From NCBI RefSeq assembly GCF_014204545.1, contig NZ_JACHLJ010000001.1, positions 310,001 to 374,000 of the forward strand: a stretch of 64,000 bases of DNA. Direction: 5' to 3'. This document shows positions 18,879 to 27,462 of this stretch, in pieces. Below the pieces are notes generated by a model. It saw nothing but the letters and a program-made list of their open reading frames with translations, had not been told where the DNA came from and made no database searches. This DNA comes from Brevundimonas vesicularis. GTDB taxonomy: Bacteria; Pseudomonadota; Alphaproteobacteria; Caulobacterales; Caulobacteraceae. Numbering within the stretch: position 1 is the first letter of the stretch; each line of letters begins with the position of its first letter. Position numbers and translations under genes: made by a program.

Positions 18879-18884
18879 CTGCAC

Positions 18885-18913
18885 TTGCGAATACCCAGAG
18901 GGTCGCCTATCAG
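18885..18913 (+). promoter_or_regulatory. Candidate internal promoter before rplO
   Basis: TTGCGA (18885-18890), a 17-base spacer, TATCAG (18908-18913). It lies just after the rpmD hairpin and 69 bases before the rplO ATG. Each hexamer matches the consensus in four positions. Confidence 0.35.
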
Positions 18914-18982
18914 CGGCCCTTCATTTTTTCCAAGCCGAGTCCGGACGATGTCCGGGCGCTAGCACCCGAAAGGATCAGGCAT

Positions 18983-19576
18983 ATGAAACTGAACGAAATC
19001 CGCGACAACGAAGGCGCCCACAAGAAGCGCATGCGCGTCGGCCGTGGCCCCGGTTCGGGCAAGGGCAAGACCGCTGGCCGTGGCGTCAAGGGTCAGAAGT
19101 CGCGTTCGGGCGTCGCCATCGGCGGCTTCGAAGGCGGCCAAATGCCGCTGTACATGCGTATGCCCAAGCGCGGCTTCAACAACGCCAATGCTCTGAAGCT
19201 GGCTGAAGTGAACCTGTGGCGCCTGCAGGACGCCGTCGACGCTGGCAAGCTGGACGCCAAGTCCGAACTGAAGGGCGACGCTCTGGTCGCCGCTGGCGTG
19301 ATCCGTCGCGTCAAGGACGGCGTGCGTCTGCTGGGCACCGGCGAACTGAAGCAAGCGCTGAACCTGGTCGTCTGGTCGGCCACTGCCGGCGCCAAGAAGG
19401 CCATCGAGGCCGCTGGCGGCTCGGTCGTCGAGCAACGCATCGAAGCCGAAGCCAAGGCCGCCGCGCGCGTCGAGAAGCGCAACGCCGCCAAGGGCAAGGC
19501 TCCGGCTCCCAAGGCGCCGCGCGGCGACGAGAACAAGATCTCGGCCCGCACCAAGCGTACCGCCGCCAAAGCCTAA
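18983..19576 (+). CDS. rplO: 50S ribosomal protein L15
   Basis: A 197-aa late-assembly 50S protein. The core [34 protein letters not shown] and [19 protein letters not shown] are classic. After about residue 150 a Lys/Ala-rich, probably disordered tail ([20 protein letters not shown] and onward) makes it about 50 residues longer than in E. coli. AAAGGATC precedes the ATG. It is set off by hairpins on both sides, so its dosage may be tuned separately. Confidence 0.99.
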   Translation: MKLNEIRDNEGAHKKRMRVGRGPGSGKGKTAGRGVKGQKSRSGVAIGGFEGGQMPLYMRMPKRGFNNANALKLAEVNLWRLQDAVDAGKLDAKSELKGDALVAAGVIRRVKDGVRLLGTGELKQALNLVVWSATAGAKKAIEAAGGSVVEQRIEAEAKAAARVEKRNAAKGKAPAPKAPRGDENKISARTKRTAAKA

Positions 19577-19636
19577 GTCACGCGTCGTCGCGGCGATTAG
19601 GTCGTGACCTGATTACATCTGCGACGACGAAAGAAC

Positions 19637-19667
19637 GGAAGCGGCCCTCGCATGAGGGCCGCTTTCC
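19637..19667 (+). terminator. Terminator-like hairpin between rplO and secY
   Basis: A 13-bp stem from GGAAGCGGCCCTC (19637-19649) with GAGGGCCGCTTTC (19654-19666), loop GCAT, with T-rich stem end but no long T tract. A second small hairpin, ACGACT-CAATC-AGTCGT, lies just before the secY start. Confidence 0.5.
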
Positions 19668-19704
19668 GCCTATCTGACGACTCAATCAGTCGTGGGGACG
19701 CATA

Positions 19705-21084
19705 ATGGCTTCGGCCGCAGAACAACTCGCCGCCAATATGAATATGGGCTCGTTCGCGAAAGCGACCGAGCTGCATAAACGCCTGCTGTTCACGCTGGGC
19801 GCGCTTCTGGTCTATCGCATCGGCACCTATGTGCCGATCCCTGGCATCAACTCGCAGGCCTTCCTGCAGTTCTTCCAGAACCCGGACGGTCAGCGCGGCA
19901 TCCTGGACATGTTCAACATGTTCTCGGGCGGCGCGGTCGAGCGTATGGCCATCTTCGCCCTGAACGTGATGCCCTACATCTCGGCCTCGATCATCGTGCA
20001 GCTGATGGGCACGGTGTATCCGCCCTGGGAGAAGCTGAAGAAGGAAGGCGGCGAAAGCGGCCGCAAGCAGCTGAACCAGTACACCCGCTATCTGACGGTG
20101 TTCCTGGCGCTGGCGCAGTCCTTCGGCATCGCGGCGGGCCTGAACAGCACGGCCGGCCTGGTCGACAACCCAGGCATCTTTTTCATCATCTCGACGGTCG
20201 TGACCCTGACCGGCGGCACCATGTTCCTGATGTGGCTGGGTGAGCAGGTGACGGCGCGCGGCGTCGGCAACGGCATTTCGCTGATCATCTTCGCCGGTAT
20301 CGTGGCCGTTCTGCCGTCCACCATAGCCCGCCTGCTGGGTCTGGCCCAACAAGGCCAGATGTCGGCCTTCGCCCTGCTGTTCATCGCCATCCTGGCTGTG
20401 GCCACCGTGGTCTTCATCGTCTTCATGGAACGCGCCCAGCGCCGTCTTCTGATCCAGTATCCGAAGCGCCAGGAAGGCAACCGCATGGCTGGCGGCGAGC
20501 GTTCGTTCCTGCCGCTTAAGGTCAACACCGCCGGTGTGATCCCGCCGATCTTCGCCTCGTCGCTGCTGATGCTGCCGACAACGGTTGCGACCATGACGGC
20601 CAACGCCGACCTGCCCAGCTGGATGAGCTGGCTACCGCTGGTGACGGCGCAGCTGACGCACGGTCAGCCGCTGTTCATGGCGCTGTACGCCGCCCTGATC
20701 GTCTTCTTCTGCTTCTTCTACACCTCGATCACCTTCAATCCCGAGGACACGGCCGAGAACCTGCGTAAATACGGCGGCTTCCTGCCGGGCATCCGTCCGG
20801 GCAAGCGGACTGCTGAGTATCTGGACTATGTCCTGACCCGCCTGACCGTGATCGGCGCCGCCTACATCACCGCAGTCTGCCTGCTGCCGGAGTTCATCGT
20901 CAGCCAGTTCGGCAACAGCCTGTACTTTGGCGGAACGTCTATCTTGATCGTCGTCTCGGTCACCATGGACACTGTGGCCCAGATCCAGTCCCAACTGCTG
21001 GCGCACCAGTACGAAGGCCTGATCAAGAAGGCCAAGCTGCGTGGTCGTGGCGGTCGCGGCGCTCCCACGCCCGTCCGCCGCTAA
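19705..21084 (+). CDS. secY: Preprotein translocase subunit SecY
   Basis: The channel-forming subunit of the SecYEG inner-membrane translocon. It has 459 aa with ten expected transmembrane helices; the first cytoplasmic/TM1 part reads HKRLLFTLGALLVYRIGTYVPIPGI, the plug region includes MFNMFSGGAVERMAIFALNVMPYISASI, and the C-terminus GRGGRGAPTPVRR is basic. Full length. The gene is in its usual place between rplO and adk, but a hairpin precedes it. Confidence 0.99.
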   Translation: MASAAEQLAANMNMGSFAKATELHKRLLFTLGALLVYRIGTYVPIPGINSQAFLQFFQNPDGQRGILDMFNMFSGGAVERMAIFALNVMPYISASIIVQLMGTVYPPWEKLKKEGGESGRKQLNQYTRYLTVFLALAQSFGIAAGLNSTAGLVDNPGIFFIISTVVTLTGGTMFLMWLGEQVTARGVGNGISLIIFAGIVAVLPSTIARLLGLAQQGQMSAFALLFIAILAVATVVFIVFMERAQRRLLIQYPKRQEGNRMAGGERSFLPLKVNTAGVIPPIFASSLLMLPTTVATMTANADLPSWMSWLPLVTAQLTHGQPLFMALYAALIVFFCFFYTSITFNPEDTAENLRKYGGFLPGIRPGKRTAEYLDYVLTRLTVIGAAYITAVCLLPEFIVSQFGNSLYFGGTSILIVVSVTMDTVAQIQSQLLAHQYEGLIKKAKLRGRGGRGAPTPVRR

Positions 21085-21121
21085 GTCTTAGGTTGTCAGA
21101 CGCCCAGGGGAGGGCTGAAGC

Positions 21122-21682
21122 ATGAACTTGATCCTGTTCGGACCGCCGGCGGCGGGCAAGGGCACCCAGGCCAAGCGGCTGGTGGAAGAGAAGGGCATGG
21201 TCCAGCTCTCCACCGGCGACATGCTGCGCGCAGCCATCGCTTCGGGCTCGGAACTGGGGCTCAAGGTCAAGGACGTGCTGGCGCGCGGCGATCTGGTCAC
21301 GGACGAGATCGTCATCGCCCTGATCGAAGATCGCCTGACGGAGGCCGAGGCCGCCGGCGGCGCCATCTTCGACGGCTTCCCGCGCACCGTGGCCCAGGCC
21401 GAGGCGCTGGACGAGATGCTGGCCAAGCGCGGGGTTCAGATCGACGCCGTCGTCCGCCTGAAGGTTGACGACGCCGCCCTGACCGAACGGATCGCCAAGC
21501 GCTTCGCCGAACAGGGCCGGCCGGACGACAATCCGGAATCGTTCAAGGTCCGGCTCGAGGCCTACAACCGCAACACGGCGCCGCTGCTTCCCTACTATGA
21601 AGCCCAGGGCAAGCTGACCGAAGCTGACGGCATGGGCTCGATCGAGTCCGTCGCCAAGGCGATCGACGAGGCCCTGGCCTGA
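21122..21682 (+). CDS. adk: Adenylate kinase
   Basis: Interconverts 2 ADP with ATP and AMP in the cytoplasm. The 186-aa protein is the short form with a reduced LID (KRFAEQGRPDDNPESFKVRL) and no zinc site. P-loop GPPAAGKGTQAKRL (about 7-20), AMP-binding LSTGDMLRA and the signature FDGFPRTVAQAEAL are present. GGGGAGGG precedes the ATG. It lies 37 bases after secY, the classical secY-adk order. Confidence 0.98.
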   Translation: MNLILFGPPAAGKGTQAKRLVEEKGMVQLSTGDMLRAAIASGSELGLKVKDVLARGDLVTDEIVIALIEDRLTEAEAAGGAIFDGFPRTVAQAEALDEMLAKRGVQIDAVVRLKVDDAALTERIAKRFAEQGRPDDNPESFKVRLEAYNRNTAPLLPYYEAQGKLTEADGMGSIESVAKAIDEALA

Positions 21683-21709
21683 TTTGCGTTTTCGGGCGTT
21701 GATCGCCTG

Positions 21710-22441
21710 ATGACTGAGTTGGACGACCCCAAACCCGAGAAGACCCGCCTACGCCGCTGGCGTATGGCGGGCATATTCGTCGCCGTCGCGGCCGCGGAAA
21801 TCGGCCTGTTCCTATTGCTGGGACAGGTGAGGGGACCGGCCCCGACGCCCGTGGTGGAGCCGCCGCCGTTCGAGGTCGTCCTCTACGATCCGCCGCCGCC
21901 GATTTCCAACGAACCCCCGGCGCCCGAGACCGGCGGCGGCGCGCCCGCTGCGCCATCCGTCATTCACACGCCGCCGCCTCCCCCCAAGGAACGCCCGCGC
22001 GAAGTTCCGGCGCCGCCCGTCAAGGCGCCGGAGCCTGCGCCCGTCGTCGGGGTCGCGCCGGCACCATCGCCGCAACCCGGCTTCGGCCAGGGCGGGCAGG
22101 GGACAGGCAGCGGATCTGGTGTCGGCTCTGGATCCGGCCCCGGCAGCGGCTCGACCGGACCGCGTCTGGTCACAGGTCCCACCATCGGCCAGATTCGCGC
22201 CAACCACCCGCCGGGCGCCCGCAGCCGTTACGGCCGGGTCGAACTGTCCTGCGTCATCCGTTTGGACAGCCGGCTGGACGGGTGCCGCGTCGTTCAAGAG
22301 ACGCCCCCCGGTCTGGGCTTCGGCGCGGCCGGCCTACAGGTGTCTGGCTATTTCCGCTTCCAGCCGCCGACGGAAGACGGTCGACCGGTTGAGGGGCAGC
22401 GGGTCACGGTCGGCGTCGATTTCGGCCGCCCGCCACGCTGA
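21710..22441 (+). CDS. TonB-like periplasm-spanning protein
   Basis: A 243-aa protein with a cytoplasmic N-terminus, one transmembrane helix (about 19-38, MAGIFVAVAAAEIGLFLLLG), a long Pro-rich region with Gly/Ser repeats (about 45-160), and a C-terminal TonB-like domain (GRVELSCVIRLDSRLDGCRVVQE and GYFRFQPPTEDGRPVEGQRV). TonB proteins couple the proton motive force, through ExbB-ExbD, to outer-membrane receptors. No exbB/exbD or receptor gene is in the window. It is 27 bases after adk and so probably expressed with secY-adk. The C-terminal domain has two Cys that may form a disulfide. Which receptors it serves is unknown. Confidence 0.8.
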   Translation: MTELDDPKPEKTRLRRWRMAGIFVAVAAAEIGLFLLLGQVRGPAPTPVVEPPPFEVVLYDPPPPISNEPPAPETGGGAPAAPSVIHTPPPPPKERPREVPAPPVKAPEPAPVVGVAPAPSPQPGFGQGGQGTGSGSGVGSGSGPGSGSTGPRLVTGPTIGQIRANHPPGARSRYGRVELSCVIRLDSRLDGCRVVQETPPGLGFGAAGLQVSGYFRFQPPTEDGRPVEGQRVTVGVDFGRPPR

Positions 22442-22465
22442 AGCGGCGCCGCGCCGGAGCGGATG

Positions 22466-22493
22466 TTGACGCCCGGTGAATCATCTGTATAAG
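22466..22493 (+). promoter_or_regulatory. Promoter of the rpsM-rpsK-rpoA-rplQ operon
   Basis: TTGACG (22466-22471), a 16-base spacer and TATAAG (22488-22493). This is the best promoter match in the window. It sits 86 bases before the rpsM start, immediately after the TonB-like gene. Confidence 0.75.
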
Positions 22494-22545
22494 GGCGCCT
22501 TCCCGCGAAGGGCGCCACGCTCCTGGTTTGTTAACCGGAGCGTTT
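22494..22545 (+). promoter_or_regulatory. Structured leader of rpsM (two hairpins)
   Basis: Two successive stems follow the promoter: GGCGCCTTC (22494-22502) with GAAGGGCGCC (22507-22516), and CGCTCC-T-GGTT (22518-22528) with AACC-GGAGCG (22533-22542), followed by TTTGTTG. The second resembles an attenuator. This could be a target for autoregulation by a ribosomal protein of the operon, but no ligand can be named from sequence. Confidence 0.5.
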
Positions 22546-22579
22546 GTTGCGTCTGACTAACGCGTATCTGGAGAATTTC

Positions 22580-22948
22580 GTGGCCCGTATTGCTGGCGTC
22601 AACATCCCGACCAACAAGCGCGTAGAGATCGCGCTTCAGTATATCCATGGCATCGGCCCCGCCGCCGCCAAGGACATCACCGAGAAGGTGGGCATCGAGC
22701 CCGCCCGCCGGGTGAACCAGCTGACGGACGCCGAAGTCCTGTCGATCCGCGAAACGATCGACAAGGATCACACCGTCGAGGGCGACCTGCGCCGCGAGAC
22801 GTCGATGAACATCAAGCGTCTGATGGATCTGGCCTGCTACCGCGGCCTGCGTCACCGTAAGGGCCTGCCGGTCCGCGGTCAGCGCACCCATACGAACGCC
22901 CGCACCCGCAAGGGTCCCGCCAAGCCGATCGCCGGCAAGAAGAAGTAA
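22580..22948 (+). CDS. rpsM: 30S ribosomal protein S13
   Basis: A 122-aa 30S head protein contacting P-site tRNA and S19. The chosen start is the GTG at 22580, seven bases after GGAG, giving [26 protein letters not shown], exactly the family N-terminus; an in-frame TTG at 22544 would add a non-conserved stretch. The C-terminal tail [20 protein letters not shown] is conserved. First gene of the alpha-operon part. Confidence 0.99.
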   Translation: MARIAGVNIPTNKRVEIALQYIHGIGPAAAKDITEKVGIEPARRVNQLTDAEVLSIRETIDKDHTVEGDLRRETSMNIKRLMDLACYRGLRHRKGLPVRGQRTHTNARTRKGPAKPIAGKKK

Positions 22949-22957
22949 GACAGACAC

Positions 22958-23347
22958 ATGGCCAAGGAACCGGGTCGCGTAAAGAAGCGCGAGCGCAAGA
23001 ACATCACCTCGGGCGTCGCCCACGTGAATGCTTCGTTCAACAACACCATGATCACGATCACCGATGCCCAGGGCAACGCGATCTCGTGGTCTTCGGCGGG
23101 TCACATGGGCTTCAAGGGTTCGCGTAAGTCGACGCCCTACGCCGCTCAGATGGCTGCGGAAGACGCTGGCAAGAAGGCCCAGGAACACGGCGTGAAGACG
23201 CTGGAAGTGAACGTCTCGGGTCCGGGCTCCGGCCGTGAGTCGGCCCTGCGCGCGCTGCAGTCGGTCGGTCTGACGATCACGACGATCCGCGACGTCACGC
23301 CGATGCCGCACAATGGTTGCCGTCCGCCCAAGCGTCGTCGCGTCTAA
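22958..23347 (+). CDS. rpsK: 30S ribosomal protein S11
   Basis: A 129-aa platform protein at the mRNA exit. It contains [23 protein letters not shown] and ends [16 protein letters not shown], both invariant features. Nine bases after rpsM. rpsD is absent here, as is usual in alphaproteobacteria. Confidence 0.99.
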   Translation: MAKEPGRVKKRERKNITSGVAHVNASFNNTMITITDAQGNAISWSSAGHMGFKGSRKSTPYAAQMAAEDAGKKAQEHGVKTLEVNVSGPGSGRESALRALQSVGLTITTIRDVTPMPHNGCRPPKRRRV

Positions 23348-23440
23348 GCGATAGCGTTCCAAGGCACCCCCAATCTCCGTCCGCTCCATCATGGCCTCGT
23401 CGACAAGGCCGGAGCAGGCGAAACCCGTTCGAGGGACAAA

Positions 23441-24460
23441 ATGATCGAAAGAAACTGGCAAGAGCTGATCCGTCCCGAGAAGCCGCAGATCGAGATCGGT
23501 TCCGACGCCCAGCGCAAGGCGCGCCTGGTGGCTGAACCCCTCGAGCGTGGCTTCGGCGTGACGCTCGGCAACGCGCTCCGTCGCGTTCTGCTGTCCTCGC
23601 TGCAAGGCGCGGCCGTCACGGCCATCCAGATCGACGGCGTCGTTCATGAATTCTCGTCGCTGGAAGGCGTGCGCGAAGACGTGGTCGACATCGTCCTGAA
23701 CATCAAGCAACTGGCGCTGCGCATGCACGCCGAAGGCCCCAAGCGCATGACCCTGCGCGCCACGGGCCCCGGTCCGGTGACGGCCGGCCAGATCGACGTG
23801 CCGGCGGACATCGAGGTTCTGAACCCCGACCACGTCATCTGCACGCTGGACGACGGCGCCTCGGTGCGCATGGAACTGACCGTCCAGAACGGCAAGGGCT
23901 ATGTCGCCGCCGAGCTGAACCGTCCGGAAGATGCGCCGATCGGCCTGATCGCCGTCGACGCCCTGTATTCGCCGGTCAAGAAGGTGGCTTATCGCGTCGA
24001 GCCGACCCGTCAGGGCCAGTCGCTGGACTACGACAAGCTGCTGCTGGAAGTCGAAACCAACGGTGCGGTCACGCCGGTTGACGCCGTGGCCTACGCCGCG
24101 CGCATCCTGCAGGACCAGCTCCAGATCTTCATCACCTTCGAAGAGCCCAAGAAGGCTGTCGAGCAGTCGGACGGCAAGCCCGACCTGCCCTTCAACCCGG
24201 CGCTGCTGAAGAAGGTGGACGAGCTGGAACTGTCGGTTCGTTCGGCCAACTGCCTGAAGAACGACAACATCGTCTACATCGGCGACCTGATCCAGAAGAC
24301 CGAGGGCGAAATGCTTCGCACCCCGAACTTCGGCCGCAAGTCGTTGAACGAGATCAAGGAAGTTCTCACGACGATGGGCCTCAGCCTCGGCATGGACGTG
24401 CCGAACTGGCCGCCCGAAAACATCGAAGATCTGGCCAAGAAGTTCGACGACCAGATCTAA
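23441..24460 (+). CDS. rpoA: DNA-directed RNA polymerase subunit alpha
   Basis: A 339-aa subunit that nucleates RNA polymerase assembly. The N-terminal dimerisation domain (about 1-235) includes [22 protein letters not shown]; the C-terminal domain (about 255-339) carries the helix-hairpin-helix text [25 protein letters not shown] used for UP-element and activator contacts. A 93-bp spacer with a small hairpin precedes it. Confidence 0.99.
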   Translation: MIERNWQELIRPEKPQIEIGSDAQRKARLVAEPLERGFGVTLGNALRRVLLSSLQGAAVTAIQIDGVVHEFSSLEGVREDVVDIVLNIKQLALRMHAEGPKRMTLRATGPGPVTAGQIDVPADIEVLNPDHVICTLDDGASVRMELTVQNGKGYVAAELNRPEDAPIGLIAVDALYSPVKKVAYRVEPTRQGQSLDYDKLLLEVETNGAVTPVDAVAYAARILQDQLQIFITFEEPKKAVEQSDGKPDLPFNPALLKKVDELELSVRSANCLKNDNIVYIGDLIQKTEGEMLRTPNFGRKSLNEIKEVLTTMGLSLGMDVPNWPPENIEDLAKKFDDQI

Positions 24461-24564
24461 GTTCAACCCTCCGCCCGTCTCCTTCGGGAGAATGTCGGGG
24501 CGGTTAGAAGATTACGGTTCCAGGTCCCTGTCGGGATACCGGTTCCGGAGTAGGAGAGACCCAG
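24461..24564 (+). other. rpoA-rplQ spacer with UUCG-capped hairpin
   Basis: A 104-bp spacer containing TCTCC-TTCG-GGAGA (24478-24491), enclosed by CGCCC and GGGCG. The tetraloop type is unusually stable in RNA. With no T run it is probably a processing or stability element rather than a terminator. Confidence 0.5.
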
Positions 24565-24984
24565 ATGCGCCACGGCGCCGCCCATCGTAAACTCGGTCGC
24601 ACGACCAGCCACCGCACCGCCATGTTCGCCAACATGGCCGCCTCGCTGATCAAGCACGAGCAGATCACCACGACCCTGCCCAAGGCGAAGGAACTGCGTC
24701 CCTTCGTCGAGAAGCTGGTCACCCTCGCCAAGAAGGGCGACCTGCACGCGCGTCGTCAGGCCATCAGCCATGTTCGCGACGTGCCGCAAGTCGGCAAGCT
24801 GTTCGAAACGCTTGGCCCGCGCTACAGCGAGCGTAACGGCGGCTATATCCGCATCATGAAGGCTGGCTTCCGCCACGGCGACAACGCCCCGATGGCCGTC
24901 ATCGAGTTCGTCGACCGCGACGTCGAAGCCAAAGGCAAGGACTCCGGTCCGGTCCTGGCCTTCGAAGGCAACGACGAAGACTAA
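24565..24984 (+). CDS. rplQ: 50S ribosomal protein L17
   Basis: A 139-aa protein near the tunnel exit. The N-terminus [34 protein letters not shown] is diagnostic. Last gene of the ribosomal block, preceded by GGAGAGACCC and followed by a strong terminator. Confidence 0.99.
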   Translation: MRHGAAHRKLGRTTSHRTAMFANMAASLIKHEQITTTLPKAKELRPFVEKLVTLAKKGDLHARRQAISHVRDVPQVGKLFETLGPRYSERNGGYIRIMKAGFRHGDNAPMAVIEFVDRDVEAKGKDSGPVLAFEGNDED

Positions 24985-25010
24985 GATTTGGTCGTTAGAC
25001 CAAACGCCGG

Positions 25011-25043
25011 AAGGGCGGTCGGAGTGATCCGACCGCCCTTTTG
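25011..25043 (+). terminator. Rho-independent terminator after rplQ
   Basis: A 13-bp perfect stem, AAGGGCGGTCGGA (25011-25023) with TCCGACCGCCCTT (25028-25040), loop GTGA, then TTG. A second small hairpin, TTTGGTC-GTTA-GACCAAA, lies between it and the rplQ stop. Confidence 0.92.
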
Positions 25044-25073
25044 CTTTGCGTGCACACCGGGCATGAGGGGTGA

Positions 25074-25532
25074 ATGACCGTCGCCATCGTCGATTTCCGT
25101 CCCGATCACGCCGCCGCCTGGGCGCAGTTGAACACCGCCTGGCTGGTCGAGGGCGGTTTCGCCATCGAGGCCAAGGATCGTCTGGCTATAGATGATCCGC
25201 AGGGCGTGTTCCTGGACAAGGGCGGGCGCATCTTCATCGCGCAGAGGGATGGGGAGCCAGTCGGCTGCTGCGCCCTGGTCCCGACCAACGACGGGGTGGA
25301 GGTCTGCAAGATGACGGTCACGCCCGCCGCGCGCGGCCTGGGGCTGGCGCGACGCCTGCTCGAGGCCTGTGAAGCGGCGGCGCGGCAAGCGGGCTCTGAC
25401 CGTCTGTATCTGGAAACGAACAGCGCCCTAAAGCCCGCGATCGCCTTGTATGAAAGCGCCGGCTTCGTTCACCTGCCGCCACGTCCCACGCCCTATGTGC
25501 GCGCGGACGTCTTCATGGAGAAGCGGCTCTAG
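25074..25532 (+). CDS. GNAT-family N-acetyltransferase
   Basis: A 152-aa single-domain GNAT protein that uses acetyl-CoA to acetylate an amine. Motif A appears as VCKMTVTPAARGLGLARRLLEACEAAARQAG, with the pyrophosphate-binding R-G-L-G-L-A, and the C-terminal strand as LYETNSALKPAIALYESAGF-like text (YLETNSALKPAIALYESAGF). Length fits the family. It starts 27 bases after the rplQ terminator and is a single-gene unit convergent with the ABC permease. Substrate unknown; similar proteins include MarR-fused and stand-alone acetyltransferases. Confidence 0.85.
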   Translation: MTVAIVDFRPDHAAAWAQLNTAWLVEGGFAIEAKDRLAIDDPQGVFLDKGGRIFIAQRDGEPVGCCALVPTNDGVEVCKMTVTPAARGLGLARRLLEACEAAARQAGSDRLYLETNSALKPAIALYESAGFVHLPPRPTPYVRADVFMEKRL

Positions 25533-25555
25533 CCGCCTAGGACGCGGCGGTGGCT

Positions 25556-25585
25556 GCCTTCCGCGACTGGCTGGTCGCGGAAGGC
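25556..25585. terminator. Bidirectional hairpin between convergent genes
   Basis: A 12-bp perfect stem, GCCTTCCGCGAC (25556-25567) with GTCGCGGAAGGC (25574-25585), loop TGGCTG. It separates the GNAT gene from the convergent permease gene. No T tract, so termination strength is uncertain. Confidence 0.5.
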
Positions 25586-25604
25586 GCGCGTAGTCCGTCG
25601 CCGC

Positions 25605-26462
25605 CTATTCTTTCGATAGGTCCTGGCGGTTGAACCAGGCGACGGCGGCGGCGAAGGGGACGCCGATCCACAGGGCCAGGCTGAGGACGCCTTTGAGGAC
25701 GGCGTGACCCGGCAGTTCGGTCGCCGCCATGCCGCCCTCGATAGCGGCCTTTAGCAGGTCGGTGGCCATGCCGGGCGACAGCAGAGGCAGAAGCCAGCCG
25801 TCTGGCGTCACGCCCATCGGCAGCAGCAGTTGGGGCAGGAAGAACTGGGCCACGCCGATCACCAGCGGCGCAAACAGGGCCGCCAGCAACGAGCGGGTCA
25901 CCACGGCCGCCAGGAGGCCGAGCATGGTGAACTGCAGAATGCGCGCCCAGGAGGTCAGGGTTAGAAGGCCGAAGTCCGCCGCCGCTGCGCCGTTCATCGA
26001 GAAGGTGAGGGGGCGGCTGAACACCGCCGCCTGGATCGCACTGGCGATCAGGTCGGAGATCAGGGCGGCGATGGTCGCCAGCACGATCACCAGACCCACG
26101 ACCGCCACCTTGCCGGTCAGCAGGTTCGGCCGGGTGTTGCGCGCGCTGATCAGCCGCCAGGTCTCCCAGCGATAGTCGCCGGCGTAGATGGTCGCCGCGC
26201 CGATCAGGACGAACATCAGGATGGCGGGATTGGCGAAGTCGCCCGCGCTCTTGACTAGGGCCATCCCCAGATCGAGCGGGCCGCCCTTCATCATGTCCGG
26301 CGGCAGCTTGCCCGCCAGTTTGGCTTCATTGGCCTTGGCGACCACGAAGCCCAGGGTGGCTAGGATCACACCCATGATGGGGATGAACAGCACGCTCCAG
26401 AACAGGGCGGTGCGGTTCTTGGACAGGCGGTAGGTTTCGGAACGGATAGCGTCAGCCAGCAC
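25605..26462 (-). CDS. ABC-2 type transporter permease
   Basis: A 285-aa inner-membrane protein. Hydrophobic segments appear at about 20-45 (ALFWSVLFIPIMGVILATLGFVV), 75-95, 115-140 (VAVVGLVIVLATIAALISDLIAS), 170-200, 205-225 and 255-278, giving about six helices. It is the partner of the ATPase gene that overlaps its start by 11 bases, so the two form an exporter. The ABC-2 family moves drugs, lipids or polysaccharides; the cargo here cannot be predicted. Similar pairs are often annotated as bacitracin/lantibiotic-type exporters. Confidence 0.85.
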   Translation of the reverse strand: MLADAIRSETYRLSKNRTALFWSVLFIPIMGVILATLGFVVAKANEAKLAGKLPPDMMKGGPLDLGMALVKSAGDFANPAILMFVLIGAATIYAGDYRWETWRLISARNTRPNLLTGKVAVVGLVIVLATIAALISDLIASAIQAAVFSRPLTFSMNGAAAADFGLLTLTSWARILQFTMLGLLAAVVTRSLLAALFAPLVIGVAQFFLPQLLLPMGVTPDGWLLPLLSPGMATDLLKAAIEGGMAATELPGHAVLKGVLSLALWIGVPFAAAVAWFNRQDLSKE

Positions 26463-27363
26463 GGTTTTGCTCCTGCACGCCGGTCCAGCCGGTTTCGCTC
26501 ATGAAGACGTCTTCCAGGTCCGCGCCGATCCAGCGGGCCTCTTCGATATCGACACCGCCTTCGACCAGAGCCTTGATGGCGGCGGCGGCCTCGGCGCGGG
26601 GCACGGCGGCCACCACCGCGTCGCCCTCAAGCGTCGCGCGGTCGCCCAGCAGGGACATGGCCTTGGCCAGCGGCGTAACGGACAGGCGCAGACGCTCGCC
26701 CGAGGCGGTCAGGTCTGACACGCGGCCTTCGGTGATCACCTTGCCCTTGTTGAAGATGGCGACGCGGTCGCAGACGCGCTGGACCTCCTGAAGCTGGTGG
26801 CTGGCCAATATGACGGTGACGCCGTCGTGGTCGGCCAGGCTGCGGATCAGGGCGCGCATCTCCTGGATGCCGGGCGGATCCATCCCGCTGGTCGGTTCAT
26901 CCAGGATGACCAGATCCGGCTTGGTCATCAGGGCGGCGGCGACGCCCAGTCGCTGCAGCATGCCGACCGAAAAGCCCTTCACACGGCGGTTGGCGGCCTC
27001 GCTCAGGCCAACGCGTTGCAGCCAGTTGTCGATCTCGGCCGAGGACACGCCGCCATGGGCGCGGGCCAGCCATTCCAGCACCTGGCGGGCGGTCATGAAC
27101 GGCGGGAAGCGCGGCGTCTCGATCATCGAGCCCATGCGACGCATCGAGGCCGGATCGCCGATCCGACCGCCCATCACCGTGGCCTCGCCCTCGGTCGGAC
27201 GAATCAGGCCCAGCAGGGTGCGAAACAGCGTCGATTTGCCCGCGCCATTAGGCCCCAGAATGCCGTAGACCCCGCCTCGCGGGATCGACAAGGTTAGGCC
27301 GTCCAAGGCCTTTACCGTCCCGTAGGTCTTGGTCAGGCCGCGAATGTCGATGACGGTTTCCAT
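26452..27363 (-). CDS. ABC transporter ATP-binding protein
   Basis: A 303-aa ATPase subunit. Walker A is GPNGAGKST, the signature is FSVGMLQRLG (a variant of LSGGQ), Walker B is LVILDEPTSGMDP, and the switch is ILASHQL. A C-terminal extension of about 85 residues follows the ATPase fold, as in CcmA/DrrA-like exporters. The start is ATG 27363 (METVIDIRGLTKTYG). First gene of the two-gene exporter operon, overlapping the permease. Confidence 0.93.
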   Translation of the reverse strand: METVIDIRGLTKTYGTVKALDGLTLSIPRGGVYGILGPNGAGKSTLFRTLLGLIRPTEGEATVMGGRIGDPASMRRMGSMIETPRFPPFMTARQVLEWLARAHGGVSSAEIDNWLQRVGLSEAANRRVKGFSVGMLQRLGVAAALMTKPDLVILDEPTSGMDPPGIQEMRALIRSLADHDGVTVILASHQLQEVQRVCDRVAIFNKGKVITEGRVSDLTASGERLRLSVTPLAKAMSLLGDRATLEGDAVVAAVPRAEAAAAIKALVEGGVDIEEARWIGADLEDVFMSETGWTGVQEQNRAG

Positions 27364-27462
27364 ACGCCAAGCTTGGCGAGTGAACGCCGGTCGCACAAGC
27401 CGTCGCGTGGCTGTCGTCCATTAAGTTTAGGCAATGGTTCAATGCCGCCTTGGAGTAAGCTC

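Noticed and set aside
22481..24466. Long minus-strand frame opposite rpsM-rpsK-rpoA
   Set aside because: An artefact of GC-rich coding on the other strand; the three plus-strand genes are unambiguous.
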